From the NCBI GenBank assembly GCA_963548155.1, contig CAUUTP010000002.1, positions 14,375 through 78,374 on the forward strand: DNA of 64,000 nt, read 5' to 3'. The notes beneath the pieces were generated by a model. That model worked only from the letters and a program-made list of their open reading frames with translations. It made no database searches and was not told the DNA's origin. Position 1 is the first letter of the stretch. The number at the start of each line of letters is the position of its first letter. The DNA comes from Eikenella sp963548155 (GTDB lineage: Bacteria; Pseudomonadota; Gammaproteobacteria; Burkholderiales; Neisseriaceae). This document shows positions 1-6,561 of the stretch, one piece after another. The position numbers were made by a program, and so were the translations under genes.

Positions 1-198
1 AAAATGTTCGAAAAACTCTGCATCCGTTCGGCAGTTCCCCATATCGCGCGGGCTGTTGCTGTAGGTGTACAGGCTGGCGAAAGGCGGGCTGAAAATGGAA
101 TAGTCGATAGAACTATCCGGCAGCCCGCTCACGACTTCTACACAGTCGCCGTTGTATAAGTTCCAGTTTTCGCCTGATTGTTGTTTGATGATGTCCAT
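1..198 (-). CDS. DNA methyltransferase (N4-cytosine/N6-adenine type), N-terminal part
   Basis: This partial gene reads leftward off the window edge. It starts at ATG 196-198 and its first 66 codons contain LYNGDCVEVV, which fits the AdoMet-binding region upstream of motif IV, and then the catalytic motif SPPF at residues 37-40. SPPY/F is typical of N4-cytosine methyltransferases, with the catalytic motif near the N-terminus. It overlaps the 3' end of the upstream helicase gene by 61 bp in another frame, so the two are translated from one message. Phages use such enzymes to protect their DNA from host restriction. The target site cannot be deduced. Confidence 0.8.
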   Translation of the reverse strand, partial: MDIIKQQSGENWNLYNGDCVEVVSGLPDSSIDYSIFSPPFASLYTYSNSPRDMGNCRTDAEFFEHF

Positions 199-1601
199 GA
201 TGTTTTCTCGCTAATTAACCAGCTTGGCAACTGCATTGCTTCATTGCGCTGGTATGGGTTGAAAATGCGCTGTTGTCCGATAACGGAATCTCTAACAGCT
301 TGGCCGGTGGCGGCAGAAAGCTCATCCGCCATTGCTTGTGCATCCCGTTCTTTTCGTTTGATGTTGGCTACCACACTGCCTTCTTCTTCGCTGGCGATGA
401 TATGCACAAAGACTTCTTTGCTTTGCCCAAAGCGCCAGCAGCGGCGCACGGATTGGTAATAGGCTTCGTAGCTGTCGGTTACGCCAACAAAGGCCATATT
501 CCGGCAATGCTGCCAGTTCATACCGAAACCGAAGATGCTGCCTTTTGACAGCAGTACTTGCACATCTCCCAAACGCCATGACTGTTCCAGTTCCAGCCTA
601 TCTTCTAGCTCGGTGCTGCCGCGAATAGATGCCACGCTAATGCCGGCCTGTTGGAAGGCGGCTTCTAAGGCATCCTGTTCGGCATTCAGGTCGCACCAAA
701 CCAGCCACTTTTCATCTGAAGCCTGCACAAGCCGGATGCACTCCGCCACCCGTTGAGTAATGGAACGGCGGCGGGCATCTCGTCTATCCTGCATTTCGGT
801 AGCTTCTACCGGGAATAAAAAGCCACGCTCATTAGCGTGGTCGATGTCAGATAGTACGGTGTGCTGTTGGATGTGCAGCGGCGGCAGGTTGTACGCCCCA
901 TCGTCAAAGCCTAAATCTGAAGGCTTGCGAACCATTGCGCCCCATGAGGATACCCAGCGCCAAAAGACTGCCTTGGCGTGGCCTTTCAGCCGCCAATCTT
1001 GCGTTTTGGCGGCATCATGCACGAAGTATTCCGCCAACATTTCGGCACGGGTGCAGATACCTAGAAACTCTGCATGTGTGCCTAGCTCGGTGTAATCGTT
1101 CGGGCTGGGGGTAGCGGTGGCGCATAGCTTGTAATCGCAATGGGCAAACGCTTCCGTTAGCTGGCTGAATGTTTTGGCGGTGTGGTGTTTGATGATACTG
1201 GATTCATCTAATACCACCGCATCGAATTTGTGGGCATCAAACTTGTGCAGCCGCTCGTAGTTCGTGATATTGATGCCGCTGGCTACATCTTCAGGCTCGC
1301 GGCATAGGGTTATATCAATGCCGATGCTCTTCGCTTCTTCTGCGGTTTGGACAGCAACAGATAGCGGGGCAAGGATTAGCACCCGACAGCCGACTGATTT
1401 AACCAGCGTATCAGCCCAAGCCAACTGCATGCGGGTTTTGCCTAGCCCGGTATCGGCGAAGATGGCTGCTTTGCCACGGCGTAGCGCCCATTCAGCTAGT
1501 GCTTTTTGGTGTGGGTTTAAGTCGTAGCCGGACAAGTCTGCCCGAATGCCAACCGGCATCCTGCTGGATAACTTGCCATCTATGTATTGTTGGTATCGCA
1601 T
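138..1601 (-). CDS. SNF2/superfamily 2 phage helicase
   Basis: The 487-residue product has the superfamily 2 ATPase motifs in order: Walker A TGLGKT at residues 51-56, DESS (motif II) at 132-135, TATPSPN (motif III) near 162-168, and a C-terminal QSVRRCWRFGQ (motif VI). The layout resembles SNF2-like DNA translocases common in phage early operons. It is followed by an overlapping methyltransferase gene, a pairing seen in other prophages, so a role in replication, recombination or a modification-linked process is possible. The start at 1601 follows a GAGAA ribosome site. Function beyond ATPase/translocase is inferred. Confidence 0.85.
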   Translation of the reverse strand: MRYQQYIDGKLSSRMPVGIRADLSGYDLNPHQKALAEWALRRGKAAIFADTGLGKTRMQLAWADTLVKSVGCRVLILAPLSVAVQTAEEAKSIGIDITLCREPEDVASGINITNYERLHKFDAHKFDAVVLDESSIIKHHTAKTFSQLTEAFAHCDYKLCATATPSPNDYTELGTHAEFLGICTRAEMLAEYFVHDAAKTQDWRLKGHAKAVFWRWVSSWGAMVRKPSDLGFDDGAYNLPPLHIQQHTVLSDIDHANERGFLFPVEATEMQDRRDARRRSITQRVAECIRLVQASDEKWLVWCDLNAEQDALEAAFQQAGISVASIRGSTELEDRLELEQSWRLGDVQVLLSKGSIFGFGMNWQHCRNMAFVGVTDSYEAYYQSVRRCWRFGQSKEVFVHIIASEEEGSVVANIKRKERDAQAMADELSAATGQAVRDSVIGQQRIFNPYQRNEAMQLPSWLISEKTSWTSSNNNQAKTGTYTTATV

Positions 1602-1627
1602 GTCTGTTCTCTGTTTGTCTGGTGGCG

Positions 1628-2113
1628 TTATTTGATGCGCAGGCTTTCGCTGCTTTCGAGCTTCGCGCCGGGGATTTCTTTGCCGCTTTTGATGGCTTCC
1701 TTGATGGCGCTCTTGCTGATTTCTTTTGTTACTACCCAGTATTTTCCCGGTATCTGTTTTTCATCATAGACGGTAACGGCGGGCGGGTTCTTTTGGAACT
1801 TGGCGGTAAACGTGCCATCGTCAGCTTTGATTTCGCGGATGCCGGTGCGCCGCATATTGAAAGCCAAGTATTCTTTCAGCCTGCTCTGTCGGTTTTGCAG
1901 GGCTTTCTTTTTCTCCTGCATGGCTTTGATATGCTGGTCGAGCATGCTTATTTGGGCTTCTTGGTTCAGCCAATAGGCGGTTACGGCTTGGGCTTTAACT
2001 TCAAACTGTCCGATAACGGCTTCGAGTGTGTCGGCGGCTTCGGTTTCGTTGTCGAAATAGGCATCGAGAACGGCACGGATGTCATCGGCGCATTGGTAGA
2101 GGGTTACTTGCAT
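1628..2113 (-). CDS. Siphovirus Gp157-family protein
   Basis: This 161-residue helical protein matches the Gp157 family found beside phage SSB and recombinase genes. It has a central coiled segment (residues about 50-85, rich in K, Q and E) and a C-terminal part with the VVTKEISKSAIKEAIKSG segment that I associate with the family. The start at 2113 is chosen because GGAG lies 6 nt upstream; a longer reading from 2146 has no ribosome site. Family members were first noted in Streptococcus phages and linked to phage resistance; the molecular role is unknown. Confidence 0.8.
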   Translation of the reverse strand: MQVTLYQCADDIRAVLDAYFDNETEAADTLEAVIGQFEVKAQAVTAYWLNQEAQISMLDQHIKAMQEKKKALQNRQSRLKEYLAFNMRRTGIREIKADDGTFTAKFQKNPPAVTVYDEKQIPGKYWVVTKEISKSAIKEAIKSGKEIPGAKLESSESLRIK

Positions 2114-2167
2114 GGGGGTTCTCCAAAGAAAAAGCCCTGCTTGCAAACAGGGCTGTGCTTCTGCTAT

Positions 2168-2551
2168 TTAATAAGGCACATCGTCATCTATATCGCTCTG
2201 CTGTGGTGCTGGCGGCTGCCTTGGCTGCGCCTGCTGCCGGTCGGTGCTGCTGCCTTGCAGGGTAATATCGCCGACTATGATTTCTACGCTTTGCCGCTCG
2301 ATGCCTTGGCGGTCGGTGTATTTGCGGATTTGCAAGCTGCCAAATACGGTAGCCGCGCCGCCCTTCCTGATATAAGGGGCAAGCTTTTCGGCGCGATTGC
2401 CGAATAGTTGGCAGTTGAAAAACTGCGCCTGCTCTTCGCCGTTCATATAGACGTTTTCGGCGATGCCGAATGATAGGATGTGATGCCCGTTTTTAGTGGT
2501 ACGGATTTCGCCGTCTTTTGTGAAACGGCCTGCTACTGCAATGGCGCTCAT
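2168..2551 (-). CDS. ssb: Single-stranded DNA-binding protein
   Basis: This 127-residue OB-fold protein carries typical SSB features: an N-terminal VAGRFTKDGE strand, FGIAENVYMNGEEQAQFFNCQLFG in the core, and a glutamine/proline-rich tail ending in the acidic tip DIDDDVPY (host SSB tips usually end in DDDIPF). The acidic tip recruits replication and repair proteins. It overlaps the ERF recombinase gene by 4 bp and sits with Gp157, so it most likely coats single-stranded DNA for phage annealing recombination. Confidence 0.92.
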   Translation of the reverse strand: MSAIAVAGRFTKDGEIRTTKNGHHILSFGIAENVYMNGEEQAQFFNCQLFGNRAEKLAPYIRKGGAATVFGSLQIRKYTDRQGIERQSVEIIVGDITLQGSSTDRQQAQPRQPPAPQQSDIDDDVPY

Positions 2552-3129
2552 GCTGCCTCCTGTTCTGCTTCAAAATCTGCTTTGCGGTGGTCGTAAATGT
2601 CTTTGATGATGGGCTGCTGCTCTTTGGTGGCGGCTGTCCAAGCATGGCCGAAGATGGCCTTTAGGTTGTCTAGGTTGGCCGCCTGCCGCAGGGCGCGGGT
2701 GGTCTCTTCAATGTCGATTCCTTTGCGGTCTGGTTCTTCGTGGCGCGGGGCTGCATCGGCATCTTTGTTGTCGTCGATGGCGAACAGGCCGCACAGGGCG
2801 TATTTGCGGGCGTAGCTGCTGGCCGATCCGGTAATCTGGCTGTCGTCCATGCCCTTGCGGGTTTCGGCTTCGCGGGCATAAGCGGTGGTTTGGATGATTT
2901 GGCTGCCATCGCTGATGGTGGCGGTGGCTTTGACGTATACGCGGTTGCCGACGGCTTCGATGCTGTCAGAAAGGGTTAGTGTCAGTTTGCTTTCGGCCAG
3001 CATGGGTTTGACGGCTTGCAGTATGCTCTCGGCGCTGCGGTAGTGGTATTTGCTGTATTCGTTCCACGCATCCTTGGGGGCGTTGAGATGGGTTTGGATT
3101 TGGTTGAGTTTGGCGTTTAATTCGCTCAT
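2548..3129 (-). CDS. ERF-family single-strand annealing recombinase
   Basis: The 193-residue product matches the ERF family of phage annealing proteins: N-terminal helices with KYHYRSAESILQAVKP, then VYVKATATI and the signature GSASSYARKYALCGLFAIDD at roughly residues 106-125. ERF proteins anneal complementary single strands for recombination and circularisation of phage DNA. The second in-frame ATG (3129) is preferred because it stands 7 nt from AGGAG, whereas the first (3135) is only 1 nt away. It is translationally coupled to the SSB gene. Confidence 0.9.
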   Translation of the reverse strand: MSELNAKLNQIQTHLNAPKDAWNEYSKYHYRSAESILQAVKPMLAESKLTLTLSDSIEAVGNRVYVKATATISDGSQIIQTTAYAREAETRKGMDDSQITGSASSYARKYALCGLFAIDDNKDADAAPRHEEPDRKGIDIEETTRALRQAANLDNLKAIFGHAWTAATKEQQPIIKDIYDHRKADFEAEQEAA

Positions 3130-3193
3130 TTCCATACTCCTGTTGGTGTAGTTGCTGCAAAACCTGCGTGTAATACATCAGCTGGTTGCACAT
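2966..3193 (-). CDS. Possible small ORF overlapping erf
   Basis: A 75-codon frame opens at ATG 3193 with a CCGGAG ribosome site 5 nt upstream and runs into the erf gene in another frame. The N-terminal part, outside erf, is plausible coding sequence (MCNQLMYYTQVLQQLHQQ) and the erf ribosome site lies inside it, so it may mainly serve translational coupling. The C-terminal part looks like a shadow of erf. No family recognised; weakly supported. Confidence 0.25.
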   Translation of the reverse strand: MCNQLMYYTQVLQQLHQQEYGNERIKRQTQPNPNPSQRPQGCVERIQQIPLPQRREHTASRQTHAGRKQTDTNPF

Positions 3194-3206
3194 GGTTTAA
3201 CTCCGG

Positions 3207-3542
3207 TTATTGGATGGTCGGCGGTACTGCATCGGATAAGCCAAGCTCGATTGCTTTTTTATTGGCTTTGTCTAGTAGTAAGATGGCTGCGGTAACGACT
3301 TCTAGAAAGCCATCTGCTTCGGCATCGTCTGCTGCGGCCAGTTGGTTTGCTTCCTCTGCAATCGGCAGAATTATCTGTCGGAGGGGCGGGATGGCTTCGG
3401 TGGCAAACAGTTGGCTAAGCTTGCTTGTTGGGTCGATGGTGTAAATGTGTATGGCGGCAGCGGCAAGGCCGGCAACCATGCCCAGAATATCGCCCGCGCT
3501 GACGGGGTGTTGCTTTGCAATTAACTCTTGGCTTTTACTCAT
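3207..3542 (-). CDS. Hypothetical phage protein with hydrophobic segment
   Basis: The 111-residue frame begins MSKSQELIAKQ at 3542, directly after the stop of the upstream gene (2-nt gap), with GGAAAG as ribosome site. Residues about 16-34 (DILGMVAGLAAAAIHIYTI) are hydrophobic and could insert in the membrane; the rest is helical and acidic. An in-frame extension to 3752 overlaps the upstream gene and has arginine-rich composition, so I reject it. No family recognised. It is part of the leftward recombination operon. Confidence 0.6.
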   Translation of the reverse strand: MSKSQELIAKQHPVSAGDILGMVAGLAAAAIHIYTIDPTSKLSQLFATEAIPPLRQIILPIAEEANQLAAADDAEADGFLEVVTAAILLLDKANKKAIELGLSDAVPPTIQ

Positions 3543-3544
3543 TT

Positions 3545-3847
3545 CTAATCTTTCCGTTTGTTCCCTGTCCGCTTGATGGCGGCGGGAAGGTGGTTTAAAT
3601 TGCGCCGCCCGGCTTCGATGCGCTCGCTCATCTGTTGGTAAAATTTGTTCTGACAATCGGTAATGGCGGCGGTTTCGGTGATGGGGAATATCTCTTCCTC
3701 GTACACATCTATACCGCCTAGCCTGGTTCGATAGACTGTCCATGCTCGCCATTCATTCGGCAGCAAGCCGGTAATTCTGCGGCGGTTCTCTATGCTTACG
3801 GTTACCTTGCCTTTTTGCGGCTTGTTGTATCGGGTAATAACTTGCAT
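3545..3847 (-). CDS. Hypothetical phage protein
   Basis: A 100-residue basic protein whose start overlaps the preceding stop by one base (TAATG), showing translational coupling within the operon. It contains WRAWTVYRTRLGGIDVYEEEIFP and a lysine/arginine-rich C-terminus. I recognise no domain; the tight packing between neighbours in the same orientation supports that it is real. Confidence 0.6.
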   Translation of the reverse strand: MQVITRYNKPQKGKVTVSIENRRRITGLLPNEWRAWTVYRTRLGGIDVYEEEIFPITETAAITDCQNKFYQQMSERIEAGRRNLNHLPAAIKRTGNKRKD

Positions 3848-4089
3848 TACCTTCCCTCCGGCTCATAAACAACCCCACGCATAATCTGCGCGTCGTCCAT
3901 CTCTTGGTATTGCCGCGCCAGTTCGGCGGCTTCTCGTTCAGCTTCCCGGTCTAGCTTGGCTACCCGTTCGGCGGCGGTCTCTGTTTGGGTTGTCTGTAAA
4001 TACTGGTCTTGGCTGTCTAGGGTGGGCATGGCGGTAAAGGCCACGCCCATAAAAATAGCCGCTATCCAAGCGGCGATGCGGGTTTTCAT
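3847..4089 (-). CDS. Small exported or membrane-anchored phage protein
   Basis: The 80-residue product starts with a positively charged signal or anchor (MKTRIAAWIAAIFMGVAFTA, residues 1-20) followed by a glutamate/arginine-rich helix likely to form a coiled coil (about residues 36-65). The start follows GGAGACAAAAA. It is the first gene after the terminator at 4,104-4,136, so its transcription must come from a nearby promoter or by read-through. No family recognised. Confidence 0.55.
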   Translation of the reverse strand: MKTRIAAWIAAIFMGVAFTAMPTLDSQDQYLQTTQTETAAERVAKLDREAEREAAELARQYQEMDDAQIMRGVVYEPEGR

Positions 4090-4103
4090 TTTTTGTCTCC
4101 ATG

Positions 4104-4136
4104 AAAAAAGCCCTACGTAAGGCGCAGGGCTTTTTT
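4104..4136 (-). terminator. Bidirectional rho-independent terminator
   Basis: Hairpin with arms GCCCT (4110-4114) and AGGGC (4126-4130), flanked by six A's on the left and six T's on the right. It lies just after the DUF4760 gene (reading leftward) and would separate it from the recombination operon. Confidence 0.75.
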
Positions 4137-4159
4137 GATAAAGTATTTAATGTGGTAAT

Positions 4160-4798
4160 TTAAAGGTCTTCAGCTTTTAACGGGTTGGCCTTCCATCTAG
4201 ATACCAATATCTCTAAATCTATAAATAATGTATCTTTTCTCTCTTCTTCACGAATCTTCATTACTAAAGGAGAGACGGCGTTCCATAGTTTAATAAAATT
4301 TGTGCAATGAACTCGTTTGAATAACGTCTCATCTAAAACTCCTGTATTGATTGCGCAAGCATAAAATTCATGCCGGTTTATAAGGGTCATCAAACAGGCT
4401 TTTTCTTCATCCCAAGCTTTATCTTTATCCTGATAAATATCATAAAGGCTGATAGGGACACCATGATCATCCACAGCTGTTCCGCGGATATATTTTATGA
4501 TTAGCTCAAGGGATGTTACCAATCTGGTATCTTGATAATAATTAAGGATTACATCTAGAGTTGCACGTTGCTTGGATGTTCGCTTACCAATGAAAATTGT
4601 AATTAGAGCGATGACTGCGGTTATTAGGATAACCAATAACTGCCAAAACATTAACCACTCTGATGTCCCCCATTGTTGGAACTTTATGGTGTGGCGAAGT
4701 AAGTACATTATTGTTCCAGCAGATAGCAAAAAGGAGGTTATTGCAATTACTGACAAATAACCTCCTCGTTTGATTTGTTGTATTAATTTACCAGCCAT
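4160..4798 (-). CDS. DUF4760-like two-helix membrane protein (accessory gene)
   Basis: The 212-residue protein has two N-terminal membrane helices (about residues 13-33 and 48-70) and a soluble helical C-terminal domain of the DUF4760 type, with the segment ATLDVILNYYQDTRLV. The gene is more AT-rich than its neighbours and is isolated by a terminator on its downstream side, the usual look of a lysogenic accessory gene (moron). Its start (4798) has GAGGG 7 nt upstream and overlaps a 12-codon leader ORF. Function unknown; such membrane proteins in prophages often affect superinfection, but that is inference. Confidence 0.65.
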   Translation of the reverse strand: MAGKLIQQIKRGGYLSVIAITSFLLSAGTIMYLLRHTIKFQQWGTSEWLMFWQLLVILITAVIALITIFIGKRTSKQRATLDVILNYYQDTRLVTSLELIIKYIRGTAVDDHGVPISLYDIYQDKDKAWDEEKACLMTLINRHEFYACAINTGVLDETLFKRVHCTNFIKLWNAVSPLVMKIREEERKDTLFIDLEILVSRWKANPLKAEDL

Positions 4799-4826
4799 TA
4801 AAGCCCTCTGAGTAAATATGTTTCAT
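4788..4826 (-). CDS. 12-codon leader ORF overlapping the DUF4760 gene start
   Basis: ATG at 4826 preceded by a strong AAGGAG site encodes MKHIYSEGFNGW and stops at 4788, overlapping the DUF4760 start (4798) by 11 nt. This geometry suits translational coupling or a regulatory leader peptide. It may simply be the strong entry site that feeds the downstream gene. Confidence 0.4.
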   Translation of the reverse strand: MKHIYSEGFNGW

Positions 4827-5094
4827 GGTAAGCTCCTTATTTTAAAGTTAAAAATATAAGTTGCTGCTTTCACCAACAACATACCCGTGAGATGTTTTGT
4901 AATTTTTACTAACCCCTGCTTGGGCTAGTAATATACGGCATCGCTAAACTATTTTCAAGAATTGCCTATGTAAAGGTGCAGGCGCGCGGTAGTTAGAGGG
5001 GGGGATTGCCCTTACAAGGAGTTCAACCGCCGCCTGCTGCCGGTGTTTTGCCCCACCGCCGGCTGGGGGTCTGTTGCCGCTTTACTGCGTGGCC
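4827..5094. other. Intergenic region
   Basis: The first 100 bases next to the DUF4760 gene are AT-rich and probably hold its leftward promoter, but I see no clean -35/-10 pair. The remainder (about 4,980-5,090) is GC-rich with short inverted repeats such as CCGCCTGCTGCCGG and CCACCGCCGGCTGG. No convincing gene. Confidence 0.4.
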
Positions 5095-5352
5095 TTAAGA
5101 AAATGCCATGTACTGCTTTTGCGTTCCGCCCAACGCGCTCACTACGCGCTGTTTTGCTTGGTTTAGGCATTTGTCTGCATCTTCGCCGGCTCTCTTCGCG
5201 GCATTGAATTGGCGCTCGATATGGCCGCGAACATTCTCAAAATCCCCAATCCTGTAGTAGTCGTGCTGGTCGATGTAGTCTTGTTTGTGCTCGTCAAGCA
5301 CATACAGCACTTGCATAATTGTCCATGCTGTTTTTAACTTCCCGATTCTCAT
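5095..5352 (-). CDS. Hypothetical phage protein
   Basis: An 85-residue charged helical protein (MRIGKLKTAWTIMQVLYVLDEHKQDY at the start) with a GGAAA ribosome site before the ATG at 5352. It lies in the leftward early operon controlled by the promoter at 6,343-6,371. No family recognised. Confidence 0.55.
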   Translation of the reverse strand: MRIGKLKTAWTIMQVLYVLDEHKQDYIDQHDYYRIGDFENVRGHIERQFNAAKRAGEDADKCLNQAKQRVVSALGGTQKQYMAFS

Positions 5353-5400
5353 GATGATTCCTTTCTGATTTCAGATAGCCAGCCCACCGGCTGGCTGTGG

Positions 5401-5643
5401 CTATTGGTTGGCTGCCAAGCTGATGAACTGTTGGTCACGCTCGCGCCGTTCTTCCTCTTGTTCTTCCTCTTCCTCGCGGATGAGGTCGCTGGCTTTGTCC
5501 ATCATGTGCTTGATGATTGCAGCCTGTACCTCCGGGCTTAGCCTGTCTATGATTTCATCCAGCGTTGTGCCTTGGATAAGGTTTATGCTGCGCTGCAGCA
5601 CCTTAATGGTGCGGCCGCGCTTCCAATCTGTATTGCTTTGCAT
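5401..5643 (-). CDS. Hypothetical acidic coiled-coil phage protein
   Basis: The 80-residue product ends in a glutamate/arginine-rich stretch (residues about 58-71) predicted to be a long charged helix. GGAG precedes the start at 5643, and the gene is 11 bp from its upstream neighbour in the same orientation. No domain recognised. Confidence 0.55.
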   Translation of the reverse strand: MQSNTDWKRGRTIKVLQRSINLIQGTTLDEIIDRLSPEVQAAIIKHMMDKASDLIREEEEEQEEERRERDQQFISLAANQ

Positions 5644-5654
5644 GATGTTCTCCG

Positions 5655-5966
5655 TTAATTAGCGGTAAGGACTGCCACGCACTCTGCCCATGTGGGCATG
5701 GGTATATCGAGCGGCAGGCGCTCTTCGTTGCGCTCAAGTAAAAACCAGTCGATATGGTCTTCCCATATGGCTTGGGTGTTGATGTCGTAGTTTTCTTCAC
5801 CGTCCGCAACAGATACCTCTGCCCATTCGCGGATGATGGCGCTGCGGTATTCTTTCTCCAGCCGTATGGCTTCAGCTTCCCGCCTGCTCTCTTCGTTTTG
5901 CTCGGCGCTGATACGGTCTAGATAATTACCCAGCATGCCGCCATAGTTTGGTTGGATGGTGTACAT
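5655..5966 (-). CDS. Hypothetical phage protein
   Basis: A 103-residue acidic protein starting MYTIQPNYGGMLGNYLDRI at 5966, with AAGGAGAG upstream. The C-terminal half is rich in tryptophan and acidic residues. It belongs to the leftward early operon. No family recognised. Confidence 0.55.
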   Translation of the reverse strand: MYTIQPNYGGMLGNYLDRISAEQNEESRREAEAIRLEKEYRSAIIREWAEVSVADGEENYDINTQAIWEDHIDWFLLERNEERLPLDIPMPTWAECVAVLTAN

Positions 5967-5980
5967 GATTGCTCTCTCCT

Positions 5981-6070
5981 TCAGGCTACCTGAAACAATA
6001 AAACTGCCTGCGCGATACAGGCGGCCACAATCAAAAGCAGCATGGCTGCCTGCTCAATCTTTGGGGTCAT
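5981..6070 (-). CDS. 29-residue membrane micropeptide ending in a DUS
   Basis: ATG at 6070 follows a near-perfect AGGAGG site and encodes MTPKIEQAAMLLLIVAACIA followed by a hydrophobic tail, a single membrane helix. The last codons (FQVA and stop) are the uptake sequence AGGCTACCTGAA (5983-5994) read in reverse. The strong ribosome site and its position as first gene of the leftward operon support translation. Function unknown. Confidence 0.6.
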   Translation of the reverse strand: MTPKIEQAAMLLLIVAACIAQAVLLFQVA

Positions 6071-6154
6071 GGTGTGCCTCCTTATCAAAAACTCTTTAAC
6101 CGCAGCGGCTCGGTGTCTAAACCGCTGCTATAAATAGTCTCTGTCGCTTAATAT

Positions 6155-6295
6155 CTAGCCAGCGTAGCCGATGTATCTCTCGTTCCGTGGGGTTTTTGCC
6201 CCATCCGGCGGCCTGACCGCCTGCTCCCGTTTTTGCCGCGCCTGATACCCTGCGCGTCCATGCCTGCCATCAACAGCATCTCTACTGTTGCGCAT
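6155..6295 (-). CDS. Possible 46-codon ORF in the early-operon leader
   Basis: An ATG at 6295 opens a 46-codon frame rich in arginine, glycine and alanine (MRNSRDAVDGRHGRAGYQ at the start). It lies about 40 nt downstream of the predicted transcription start. No good ribosome site is seen, so it may instead be untranslated leader, perhaps an antitermination region. Confidence 0.25.
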   Translation of the reverse strand: MRNSRDAVDGRHGRAGYQARQKREQAVRPPDGAKTPRNERYIGYAG

Positions 6296-6342
6296 GGGGG
6301 CTGCCTAATCTGTTAAAGAGCGGTGTTGCTTCGTTAGGCTGT

Positions 6343-6371
6343 ATATTAGGCATTATCTAACTAAATGTAAA
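6343..6371 (-). promoter_or_regulatory. Leftward early promoter under repressor control
   Basis: On the minus strand, TTTACA (plus 6366-6371) and TAATAT (plus 6343-6348) are 17 bp apart, a near-consensus sigma-70 promoter. One operator palindrome overlaps the -10 and another abuts the -35. Transcription would start near 6,336 and read through the recombination operon, as lambda pL does. Confidence 0.7.
6346..6360. promoter_or_regulatory. Repressor operator OL1
   Basis: TTAGGCATTATCTAA, an imperfect 15-bp palindrome matching the consensus TTAGGYAWTRCCTAA seen at five places in the window. It overlaps the -10 of the leftward promoter. Confidence 0.7.
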
Positions 6372-6385
6372 TAGGCAATACCTAA
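6371..6385. promoter_or_regulatory. Repressor operator OL2
   Basis: ATAGGCAATACCTAA, a close match to the shared 15-bp palindrome, placed 25 bp from the first copy and touching the -35 of the same promoter. Additional half-sites TTAGGC occur at 6334-6339 and, inverted, at 6444-6462. Confidence 0.7.
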
Positions 6386-6468
6386 TTATTTAATCAATAT
6401 TTAATATATATCTGTTTTTAATGTGAATTTATATTTATCATCCGCCTAATACTTTGCCTAATGCCAAC

Positions 6469-6490
6469 AAAAAAGCCGCTAAAAAGCGGC
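6469..6490 (-). terminator. Rho-independent terminator of the second leftward operon (distal)
   Basis: On the minus strand GCCGCT-TTTT-AGCGGC (plus 6475-6490) is followed by six T's. It forms a tandem pair with the hairpin at 6,522-6,544 and ends transcription coming from the cro-side operon before the next promoter. Confidence 0.8.
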
Positions 6491-6521
6491 GAAAGTCGGC
6501 AAAACTCAAAATTTAGGCGGC

Positions 6522-6544
6522 AAAAAAGCCCGCGCGTGGCGGGC
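6522..6544 (-). terminator. Rho-independent terminator of the second leftward operon (proximal)
   Basis: Minus-strand hairpin with arms GCCCGC and GCGGGC (plus 6528-6544) followed by six T's, 18 bp after the stop of the membrane-protein gene at 6,562. Confidence 0.85.
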
Positions 6545-6561
6545 TGGGTGTTGCTACTTAA

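Noticed and set aside
1499..2407. 302-codon plus-strand ORF over Gp157 and SSB
   Set aside because: It is antisense to two recognisable genes with ribosome sites, and its phenylalanine/glycine-rich product has no family.
3545..3752. N-terminal extension of the 111-residue protein to 3752
   Set aside because: It overlaps a coupled upstream gene almost completely and reads as arginine/histidine-rich shadow sequence.
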